Source of the DNA: Planctomycetaceae bacterium
GTDB taxonomy: Bacteria; Planctomycetota; Planctomycetia; Pirellulales; Pirellulaceae
Assembly: GCA_007133715.1 (NCBI GenBank)
Contig: SLMF01000268.1
Coordinates: 1 to 5,230 of the forward strand
Direction of reading: 5' to 3'
DNA length: 5,230 nt
Shown: one piece after another, positions 1 to 5,230 of the stretch
Numbering within the stretch: the first letter of the stretch is position 1
How the letters are laid out: every line of letters starts with the position of its first letter
Notes under the pieces: generated by a model
Database searches by the model: none
What the model was told of the DNA's origin: nothing
The model's input: only the letters and a program-made list of their open reading frames with translations
Made by a program: the position numbers and the translations under genes

Positions 1-138
1 ACCGTCGAAATTGACGGCGCCCTGGAGTCGTTCGAGCAGATTGTCGAGAACCCGCTGGCATCGGATCAGCTGATCCACACGCTGCACGGCGCGCTGACCG
101 TGTACGATCTGCCCGACTTGCGGGCTGCCCTCGATTGA
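1..138 (+). CDS. C-terminal fragment of an unidentified protein (5' end outside window)
   Basis: Frame 1 is open from the first base to a TGA at 136-138 and gives 45 residues, ending in TVYDLPDLRAALD. Codon third positions are mostly G or C, as expected for a real gene in this DNA, and the stop lies 15 bases from the stop of the convergent gene, a natural gene boundary. The fragment is acidic and probably helical, with no membrane segment, cysteine or motif I recognise, so I assign no function. The start and most of the protein lie upstream of the window. That it is coding is an inference from the open frame, codon bias and the packing of the two stops; 45 codons is too short to be conclusive. 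Confidence 0.6.
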   Translation, partial: TVEIDGALESFEQIVENPLASDQLIHTLHGALTVYDLPDLRAALD

Positions 139-153
139 ATTCGACGGGCCGGT

Positions 154-828
154 TCAAAACGCCCCGCGTGCTCGCCCACGGCCAAAACGCCACCGTTCCC
201 GAAGAAAGCGGGCCCGCTCCCACAGGGGCAAGACGGAACCCGGCGGCGCCTCGAGCCGGGGCGCCGTTTCGCGTGCGGGTTCCCACGCAGGACTCGCCTC
301 CGCGTCATCCGCAGACTCCCCAGCCGCCGCGTCGGCAGGTTCCGCAACGGTCGGAGCCTCCCGTTCACGGATAGGCTTGCCCCGCGGAAGGGGTGCGGGT
401 GCCAGCCGGGATGTACGAGGAAGTTTGCGCGGGTCGATCGGATCAAGGACCCGCTTCCGACCGGGCTCGAGCCGCTCAGCCGGCGGGCGGGGCAACGCCG
501 TCGCACGCACGACTTGGCTCCGGCGGTCCGTGTGATAGACGTACGTCTCGTCACCGACCGACAGCCGAACCCGATAACCGGGCGTGATTACGGTCAGATA
601 AGCCTGCCCCGGTTGAGCTAAACCCAACGAACTGTCGGGCCAATCCACCGGTTCGACGGCATCCACACGAACCTCGTCTTCCGAAATATCCCGTTCCTGG
701 GCCAAACGGGCTACCGCGATCTTCACCGGTTGGGGATAATCCGCACGCGCAGCCACACCCCACATCATCAGCACCATGGCCAGCGAACCGGACCAGACAA
801 AACGGTGGGAGTTAGGATTAGCGGTCAT
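154..828 (-). CDS. Exported protein with a WPDxSLGxxQPG domain and a charged low-complexity tail
   Basis: This 224-residue protein has no assigned function. The start at 828 is chosen because GGAG lies 8 bases upstream and because the frame then begins directly with a signal peptide; the frame stays open to 903, but that extension has no signal character. Residues 1-29 look like a Sec signal peptide: a hydrophobic core around 11-26 and a cleavage site VAARA before D30. Residues 34-108 form a compact domain with W63-P64-D65-S66-S67-L68-G69, Q72-P73-G74, a TPGYRVRL strand (82-89) and YVYHTD (96-101). From memory this matches a small domain found in many bacterial exported proteins and lipoproteins, typified by WPDGSLGCPxPG and a YxYHT ending; its role is unknown. 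The usual Cys is L70 here, and the whole protein lacks cysteine. Residues 110-224 are rich in Arg, Pro, Ala and Glu and are probably disordered. The gene converges on the plus-strand gene ending at 138. Confidence 0.8.
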   Translation of the reverse strand: MTANPNSHRFVWSGSLAMVLMMWGVAARADYPQPVKIAVARLAQERDISEDEVRVDAVEPVDWPDSSLGLAQPGQAYLTVITPGYRVRLSVGDETYVYHTDRRSQVVRATALPRPPAERLEPGRKRVLDPIDPRKLPRTSRLAPAPLPRGKPIREREAPTVAEPADAAAGESADDAEASPAWEPARETAPRLEAPPGSVLPLWERARFLRERWRFGRGRARGAF

Positions 829-836
829 GAAAGTTG

Positions 837-840
837 CTCC
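837..840 (-). promoter_or_regulatory. Ribosome binding site for the exported WPDxSLG protein
   Basis: On the minus strand GGAG is followed by 8 bases and then the ATG at 828. This spacing is good for a Shine-Dalgarno site. It supports the start at 828 over the upstream ATG at 903, which would place an uncharged-to-basic, cysteine-containing stretch ahead of the signal peptide. Confidence 0.65.
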
Positions 841-943
841 GTTACGGCAAAAGGTACACTGCTCGCCTTTTCGCTGAGGCTTCAGCCAAGTTTCGCATCT
901 CACACCCTCCCTCGAATTCGAGTTGGACCGATCGGGATGCCGG

Positions 944-1066
944 TTACCCCGCGCGCCCGTTACCGCTACCCTTCATTGTACCCGTTGCAGGAGAGGCGAA
1001 CAGCGGCGGGGCGGTCAGGGCGGACAAAAGCGTCATCACGGCCACGCTCCCGAGCAGCAGTCCCAT
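944..1066 (-). CDS. Possible 40-residue secreted small protein
   Basis: An ATG at 1066 opens a 40-codon frame ending in TAA at 944. The peptide starts MGLLLGSVAVMTLLSAL, continues TAPPLFASPATG, and ends in a Gly/Lys/Arg/Asn-rich tail. This resembles a Sec signal peptide, with a hydrophobic core at residues 2-17 and a plausible cleavage site after LFA (residue 24), leaving a mature peptide of about 16 residues. An in-frame stop lies five codons upstream of the ATG, so the frame cannot be the end of a longer upstream gene. Third codon positions in the first half are mostly G or C. Against it: no clear Shine-Dalgarno site lies in front of the ATG, and the N-terminus has no basic residue. It lies 115 bases upstream of the exported protein gene on the same strand and could be co-transcribed with it, or be a remnant of a degraded exported-protein gene. 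I do not recognise a family. Confidence 0.3.
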   Translation of the reverse strand: MGLLLGSVAVMTLLSALTAPPLFASPATGTMKGSGNGRAG

Positions 1067-1150
1067 GCCGACATTCTGTCACCGCTTTCCGTGTACGTGA
1101 TGTCGGGCTTCGTTAGGGGCGTCCCAAGCCGGCTTTCTGGCAAAATATCC

Positions 1151-1171
1151 GCTCCGCAGTACTTGTGGAGC
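1151..1171. repeat. Inverted repeat, possible operator ahead of the ZIP gene
   Basis: The arms GCTCCGCA and TGTGGAGC surround the 5-base spacer GTACT. Seven of eight positions are complementary and the eighth could be a G-U pair in RNA. A run of five T follows at 1177-1181. It lies 71-91 bases upstream of the ZIP start and overlaps the -35-like hexamer at 1163-1168, a position suited to a repressor site. A hairpin in a leader RNA is the other reading, but the T run is too short and too far away for a convincing terminator. No regulator family can be named from the bases. Confidence 0.3.
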
Positions 1172-1190
1172 AGGCATTTTTGCATACGAT
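1163..1190 (+). promoter_or_regulatory. Weak candidate promoter for the ZIP transporter gene
   Basis: TTGTGG at 1163-1168 and TACGAT at 1185-1190 are spaced by 16 bases, matching the sigma-70 consensus at three and four of six positions. Transcription would start near 1197 and give a leader of about 45 bases. The match is modest and the assignment rests mainly on position and on the overlap with the inverted repeat. Confidence 0.25.
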
Positions 1191-1241
1191 TAGCAAGAAG
1201 ACCCTGCTTGATCCTCTCTACCTCCCCGATTGGCGGTTCCA

Positions 1242-2138
1242 ATGTGGCCCACAATTTTGCTGGTGATCTACTGCTCCTTGATCGTGTTGGCCTCGCTGAG
1301 CGGCGGATTCCTGCCCCACTGGCTCCGACTCACGCATACGCGTCAGCAGCTGATGATGAGTGCGATTGCGGGGCTGATGTTGGGGGTCGCCGTGCTGCAT
1401 CTGCTGCCCCATGCGGTGATGGAAAGTGGCGGAAATCTCGATTTCGCCCTCGGATGGATGCTCGTCGGTCTGCTGGTGATGTTCTTCACGATGCGTGTGT
1501 TTCACGTGCATCAGCATGGTCAGCCCGAAGCGGGGGAGGAACACGGCACGCAGGGCTTGTCGAGCCACGCGGCGACCTGTCCGCACCGGTTGTCGTGGGT
1601 CGGCTTGGCAGCCGGTCTGTCATTGCACACGTTCATTGACGGTGTCGCGTTGAGTGCCGCCATGACGGCGGACCTCCGCCACTCGCCGCTGATGCTGTTC
1701 GCGGGAGCGGGCACGTTTTTGGCCGTTTTCGCGCACAAACCGCTGGACGCGTGGGCGATCACGACGATGATGCGGGCAGGCGGTTGGAATTCACGCGCCC
1801 GGACGCTGGTCAACGCGGCCTACGCGTTGATGTGCCCGCTGGGGGCGGCTCTGTTCTTCTTCCTGACCCGCGGTTATTTTGCCGAGACGCAGCAGGCGGT
1901 CCTGGGGGCGGCTCTGGCTTTTGCTGCCGGTGTGTTCCTCTGTATCGCGTTGGCCGACATTCTCCCCGAAGTGAGCTTCCACTGCCACGACCGTCTGGCG
2001 CTGTCCTCGGCCCTGATCCTGGGAGTCCTGTTGGCTTATGGGATCGGTTTCTTGGAAGGCGAATGCGTTCACCACCTCGGCGGCGGGGTAAACCACGTTC
2101 ACGGGCCCCAGTGTGCCGAGCATGGCCACGCACATTGA
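1242..2138 (+). CDS. ZIP-family metal-ion (zinc/iron) permease
   Basis: This 298-residue inner-membrane protein probably imports a divalent metal such as zinc. Eight hydrophobic segments are visible, near residues 4-24, 37-57, 68-87, 118-142, 150-174, 187-208, 218-241 and 251-271, the standard ZIP layout and length. Segment 4 carries H129-T-F-I-D133-G, matching the ZIP HNxPEG-type metal motif, and segment 5 carries H165-K-P-L-D169, matching the second HxxxE-type motif; both acidic positions are Asp rather than Glu. Segment 2 has HLLPH (53-57) and segment 7 ends ADILPE (238-243). The loop between segments 3 and 4 is His-rich (H88, H90, H92, H101, H109, H115, C113), as is usual for a ZIP metal-sensing loop. 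The tail holds a second cluster, from HCHD (247-250) to the final HGHAH. ATG at 1242 is preferred because GGCGG lies 5 bases upstream and the first membrane segment begins at once; TTG at 1230 is possible but has no ribosome site. It converges on the CHAT gene. Specificity for Zn, Fe or Mn cannot be told. Confidence 0.88.
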   Translation: MWPTILLVIYCSLIVLASLSGGFLPHWLRLTHTRQQLMMSAIAGLMLGVAVLHLLPHAVMESGGNLDFALGWMLVGLLVMFFTMRVFHVHQHGQPEAGEEHGTQGLSSHAATCPHRLSWVGLAAGLSLHTFIDGVALSAAMTADLRHSPLMLFAGAGTFLAVFAHKPLDAWAITTMMRAGGWNSRARTLVNAAYALMCPLGAALFFFLTRGYFAETQQAVLGAALAFAAGVFLCIALADILPEVSFHCHDRLALSSALILGVLLAYGIGFLEGECVHHLGGGVNHVHGPQCAEHGHAH

Positions 2139-2182
2139 AGCCTCATAGGCACGACACGATTCTCCTGCCGAGACGTCACCGC

Positions 2183-5143
2183 TCACGGGTCGCGGAGGGG
2201 CTGAGAGCCGCTATCGACCAGCAGATACGCTGCCCAAAACACGGGGTGCGAGGCGGGGATGGAGTCGACCGTTCCGTTCAAACGCAAACGGGGTTCCAGG
2301 CTTGGGACGACCTGCGAATGCGAGTTCAGCAGAACACTGCGGCGCCAGGCGTTGGAGGGCGAGACGTGCGGCAGCTCCTGGGCGAATTCGCGTACCAGAT
2401 CGAACGTGGACTGCCCGCCCAGCGGCCAGCGGCTGATGAGAATGCTCCGCGTCCCCGTGGCCATCAGACCGCACAGGGGCAGAAAGATCTCGGCGCCATT
2501 CGTACTGGCCAGGCTGCTGGCACTTGGCGGCGAATAGGCGGGCAACACGATCTGCTGCGGGCGGCTCCAGGGCAGGGCCCACCAGCTGGTGAGATCCCCA
2601 CCGGCCCCTCCTCGCTCGACCGCCAGCGGATTCCAGCCGTAGGGGGTCTGGGAGCGGGCATCGATCTCGTTCAGCACGATCAGCCGGTCCAGCTTGGTGG
2701 CGACCAGGGAGCTATTGGCGGATGGCGGTTCCAACCGCACGGTGCCGGGCAAGGCGAGGGCGATTTCTTCGCTGGCCTGCACTGCGCGCTGGGGATCCTC
2801 GCCCGGCAGCAGGCGGCCCGTCACCACGGCCGTCACCGCCTGGCGTGGCAAACTCGGGCCGGGCAGATTGGCCAGCGAGGCCGTCGGCGCGTAACGCACG
2901 GGCACGCGAGTAATCAGAGGCCGCGTCCCCTCGCCGTCCTGGACATGCAGGGCCTCGAAGGGGACATACCACAGCAGGCCATCCGGCACGATCACCACTT
3001 CTTCATACGTATCCCACACCGCCGGATCGCGAATGTTGGTCAGCTGCTGCAGCAGGTCGCGCGACGTGGGCTGCCAACTCGGATCAACCAGCCGGTCCCC
3101 ATCGACCGGGACGCGGCGATCCAGGGCACCGATCTTGCCCAGCACTTCTGCGATCCGTTTGACCAGGGTGTCTGGAGCTTCAATTTCCCACGTGGCGACC
3201 CGATCGCTGTCGATGGCCAGCGCGGTTACCTGCGACCCCCGGGCCACGTAAGCCAGCATCAGCTGGCCGGCCGGCATGCGGGCTTGCACCTCTTTCAGTT
3301 CCAGCAGTGGCGGGAAAGCGAATTCGGCGGCTTCGCGGCGGAGCGCGATGCTGCTGAGCTTCCATTCCTGAGCCGCACCTACCTTGCCCAATTGTTCGAG
3401 CAGGCGGGATTGCTCGCGTCGCTGTTCGTTGGTCTCGGGGCTCAGCGGCAACTCTCGCAGGCGGCGTTGGAGCTGGCGGGCTTCGGCGGCCAATTCCGCG
3501 TAGTCCGGGTAACGTGCGCGAATGTCCTGTCGCTGCAACAGGGCTTCCTGGCTGAGACTGGCTTCCGGTGCCTCCATGATCCAGCGGATGGCCAGCAGGC
3601 GGCCGCCCATGGGCAGCGTGCTGAAAAAACGCTGCCGCCGCAGCTGCTCCGCAACGTGGAAGACCTTCTCCGTGTCTCTCCGGAGCTGGGCGACTTCGAA
3701 CCAGCGATGGAACGGCCCCGCGCGCGCGGTCGTCACCACGGCCAGCGTCTCGAGCGGCTGCGTCCGCCAGTCATGGTTCGCCGGCTCACGCAACAGCTGC
3801 GAATACAAATCGTCGGCGACTCGTTGCGTAATCTCGTTCGAAGTGTACAAGTTGTCGGCTAACGCCAGCTGCAGCAGCCAAGTCGAACTGGACTGCTGGA
3901 ACTTCAAGGCCGTGCTCAACGCGCGATTGCCCGCGTTCAGGTTGCCGTTCTGAAAGTCGACCAGCGCGGCGACATACTCGAAGCGGCCACCAATCCGGCT
4001 GTTTCGCATGTCGCGATTGCCGATGGTCTTGCGAGCTTGTGCCAACGACTGGCCCGCTTGAGCGGCGTTGCCCGCTCCCGCCAAGTCTTCGGCCAAGAGG
4101 ATGGAAAGCCAAGCCTCCAAAGCGCGCGAATTCCGTGGGGCCCACGCACGGGCCATTGGCAGGGGCGCATACAGCCCTTCTTGACCACGGACCCAATGCA
4201 CCGTCAACCCGCCCGCGAAAGCCTCCTGCATCACATCGTATTGCTCGAAAGCGGCGGCCGCGAAAGTGGCTTCCAGATAATAGGTCGCCGCCTGCTGCAG
4301 CTGCCCCTGCCGAAAGGCCAAGTCCCCCAGAGCCAACAACGCGAGCGACGTCAGATCATGGTCATAGCGGTTGCCCAACAGCAGCGATCGATTCAGTTCC
4401 GAAATCGCTTCGTCCGTTTTGCCCGCCGCCGCGTAGGCCAAGCCCAGCTGACAACTGACCCAAGCTTGTGACCAGTGATTGGGCAAGGTCGGCCGCGAAC
4501 CCAAGGCTGCCAACAAGTTGGCCGTCATCCGCGTGTGCCGTCCCGCCGAGCCGGTCAGCTGATGCCGTCGGCGAATCGCCACGGCCGTGGTGCGAGCCAC
4601 CTCTTTGGCATCGACGGGAAAGATTTGCGGCAAAGCCACAACCCCCCCCTTAGTCATGGCATGCTCCGTCTCTTCCGGCGTTTGGCCCTGCAGCGTGCCC
4701 ATCCGATTAGGAATCCGCGCCAGAGCCGTGTTCCGCTGGCTGGCACCCCACTGAATCGTGCTCCGCACTGTCGATGCCGACGGCTCGACATCCGGAAACT
4801 GGACCCGATTCATCCAGTTGCTGTGAAACAAAGCCAGCTGCAACGCCGCCTCGTAATTCTCCAACGCCGGCCGAAGCTGCCCCATCTGGTAGTAGCACTC
4901 ACCGATCATGGTGTAGTAACAGATGGAATCGATCCAACGTCCCTCGGTACTGCGGACACCACTGCGTAGCGCCAATTCGAAAGCCCGGAGCGCCCCGCGA
5001 TAATCCCCCTCGTGATAGGCTCGAATCCCGATGTAATAGGTATTGGGCGGGTAGTTCAGATCGGCTTGAACCGAAGCTGGGGAACCAGGGAAACTGAGGG
5101 CGAGCAGAAAAAACAGGTGTTTCAGGCGAATGATGCGAACCAT
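2183..5143 (-). CDS. Secreted TPR protein with a degenerate CHAT (caspase-like) domain
   Basis: This 986-residue protein begins with a Sec signal peptide (basic R3, R6, K8; hydrophobic 10-18; cleavage after VQA at 27). TPR-like repeats follow near 34-67, 71-104, 224-257 and 263-297, with weaker ones at 338-371 and 387-416. A Gln/Arg/Glu/Leu-rich, coiled-coil-like stretch spans about 545-605. The C-terminal CHAT domain runs from about 613 to 980. Its landmarks are LKEVQARMPAGQLMLAYV (616-633), VIVPDGLLWYVPFEALHV (717-734), YAPTASL (751-757), a segment TGTRSILISRWPL (896-908) and the closing HPVFWAAYLL (966-975). CHAT domains are normally cysteine peptidases with a His-Gly and an SAC motif. Here these positions read N825-E826 and P868-A869-Y870, so cleavage activity is unlikely. 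TPRs usually bind partner proteins, so an extracytoplasmic scaffold or sensor is plausible, though inferred. The start at 5143 is fixed by GAGGA 7 bases upstream; the frame is open to a GTG at 5209, but that extension is cysteine-rich and hides the signal peptide. The gene stands alone, convergent with the ZIP gene. Confidence 0.87.
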   Translation of the reverse strand: MVRIIRLKHLFFLLALSFPGSPASVQADLNYPPNTYYIGIRAYHEGDYRGALRAFELALRSGVRSTEGRWIDSICYYTMIGECYYQMGQLRPALENYEAALQLALFHSNWMNRVQFPDVEPSASTVRSTIQWGASQRNTALARIPNRMGTLQGQTPEETEHAMTKGGVVALPQIFPVDAKEVARTTAVAIRRRHQLTGSAGRHTRMTANLLAALGSRPTLPNHWSQAWVSCQLGLAYAAAGKTDEAISELNRSLLLGNRYDHDLTSLALLALGDLAFRQGQLQQAATYYLEATFAAAAFEQYDVMQEAFAGGLTVHWVRGQEGLYAPLPMARAWAPRNSRALEAWLSILLAEDLAGAGNAAQAGQSLAQARKTIGNRDMRNSRIGGRFEYVAALVDFQNGNLNAGNRALSTALKFQQSSSTWLLQLALADNLYTSNEITQRVADDLYSQLLREPANHDWRTQPLETLAVVTTARAGPFHRWFEVAQLRRDTEKVFHVAEQLRRQRFFSTLPMGGRLLAIRWIMEAPEASLSQEALLQRQDIRARYPDYAELAAEARQLQRRLRELPLSPETNEQRREQSRLLEQLGKVGAAQEWKLSSIALRREAAEFAFPPLLELKEVQARMPAGQLMLAYVARGSQVTALAIDSDRVATWEIEAPDTLVKRIAEVLGKIGALDRRVPVDGDRLVDPSWQPTSRDLLQQLTNIRDPAVWDTYEEVVIVPDGLLWYVPFEALHVQDGEGTRPLITRVPVRYAPTASLANLPGPSLPRQAVTAVVTGRLLPGEDPQRAVQASEEIALALPGTVRLEPPSANSSLVATKLDRLIVLNEIDARSQTPYGWNPLAVERGGAGGDLTSWWALPWSRPQQIVLPAYSPPSASSLASTNGAEIFLPLCGLMATGTRSILISRWPLGGQSTFDLVREFAQELPHVSPSNAWRRSVLLNSHSQVVPSLEPRLRLNGTVDSIPASHPVFWAAYLLVDSGSQPLRDP

Positions 5144-5150
5144 GAGGCTT

Positions 5151-5155
5151 TCCTC
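5151..5155 (-). promoter_or_regulatory. Ribosome binding site for the TPR-CHAT protein
   Basis: On the minus strand GAGGA is followed by 7 bases and then the ATG at 5143. This is the strongest Shine-Dalgarno site in the window. It decides the start in favour of the ATG that begins the signal peptide. No clear promoter was found between here and the end of the window at 5230. Confidence 0.75.
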
Positions 5156-5230
5156 GACGCATTGGCGGCATCCGTCGCGGAGCACCGAGCAGAATAATGG
5201 GAGACACACAACTCCTTCTTCGTCTTCATG

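Larger units (their letters stand above)
829..1241. other. Divergent intergenic region without a conventional gene
   Basis: These 413 bases separate the minus-strand exported protein gene from the plus-strand ZIP transporter gene, so they should hold the promoters for both. Several open frames cross the region on both strands, but most read as random Arg/Ser/Pro-rich or Cys/Trp-scattered peptides without ribosome binding sites. Three things stand out and are listed separately: a 40-codon minus-strand ORF with signal-peptide character (944-1066), an inverted repeat at 1151-1171, and a weak promoter-like pair at 1163-1190. There is also a perfect 12-base palindrome, CTCGAATTCGAG, at 911-922; about one such palindrome is expected by chance in a window of this size. 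I could not find a convincing promoter for the minus-strand gene. Confidence 0.6.

Noticed and set aside
136..156. Inverted TGAA/TTCA ends between the two convergent stop codons.
   Set aside because: The four-base match simply reflects two facing TGA stops; there is no longer stem and no T tract.
873..886. Small inverted repeat GCTGA-GGCT-TCAGC in the leader of the exported protein gene.
   Set aside because: A five-base stem is common by chance and has no associated T run or known leader motif.
829..903. N-terminal extension of the WPDxSLG protein to the ATG at 903.
   Set aside because: The extension has no signal or domain character, while the ATG at 828 has a good GGAG site and begins a clean signal peptide.
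911..922. Perfect 12-base palindrome CTCGAATTCGAG upstream of the exported protein gene.
   Set aside because: About one perfect 12-base palindrome is expected by chance in 5.2 kb, and no promoter elements or second copy accompany it.
1036..1254. A 72-codon minus-strand frame starting MWATLEPPIGEVERI, between the divergent genes.
   Set aside because: Its start lies inside the ZIP coding region, it has no ribosome site, and its Cys/Trp-containing end overlaps the more gene-like 944-1066 frame.
2139..2182. Possible bidirectional terminator between the convergent ZIP and CHAT genes.
   Set aside because: Only a 4-base stem (GCCT-CAT-AGGC at 2140-2150) is present, with no T run on either strand.
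1751..3862. A 703-codon plus-strand open frame running from inside the ZIP gene across most of the CHAT gene.
   Set aside because: It overlaps two well-supported genes in other frames. Its product is an Arg/Gln/Gly/His-rich sequence without domains, typical of the antisense frame of a GC-rich gene, and it has no credible start.
5144..5209. N-terminal extension of the TPR-CHAT protein to the GTG at 5209.
   Set aside because: It would bury the signal peptide behind 22 Cys-rich residues, whereas the ATG at 5143 has GAGGA at ideal spacing.

Overview
The window is GC-rich bacterial DNA carrying the tail of one gene, three complete protein genes and one possible very small gene. A planctomycete of the Pirellula/Rhodopirellula kind is the best guess: genes are mostly single and convergently or divergently arranged, Shine-Dalgarno sites are short, and there is a large secreted TPR-CHAT protein and an exported protein with a charged low-complexity tail. 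This is inference from style and gene content; no marker gene is present.

Layout. Positions 1-138 are the last 45 codons of an unidentified plus-strand gene. It converges, with only 15 bases between stop codons, on a minus-strand gene (828 down to 154) for an exported 224-residue protein. That protein has a small domain with the signature WPDxSLGxxQPG and an Arg/Pro/Ala/Glu-rich tail. A 413-base stretch (829-1241) follows with no conventional gene. It holds a possible 40-codon minus-strand ORF encoding a clean signal peptide (944-1066) and, close to the next gene, an inverted repeat overlapping a weak promoter-like sequence. From 1242 to 2138 runs a plus-strand ZIP-family metal-ion permease with histidine-rich loop and tail. 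It converges, with a 44-base gap, on a long minus-strand gene (5143 down to 2183) for a 986-residue secreted protein made of TPR repeats, a coiled-coil-like segment and a C-terminal CHAT (caspase-like) domain.

The most notable observation is that this CHAT domain keeps its fold landmarks but appears to lack both catalytic residues: the usual His-Gly site reads Asn-Glu, and the usual Ser-Ala-Cys reads Pro-Ala-Tyr. No histidine occurs across the whole catalytic core. It therefore looks like a pseudo-protease acting outside the cytoplasm. Nothing in the window ties the genes into one pathway. The ZIP gene and the minus-strand exported gene(s) are divergent around the 829-1241 region and could share regulation, but no promoter is firmly established there. 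No RNA genes, CRISPR arrays, insertion sequences or convincing rho-independent terminators were seen.
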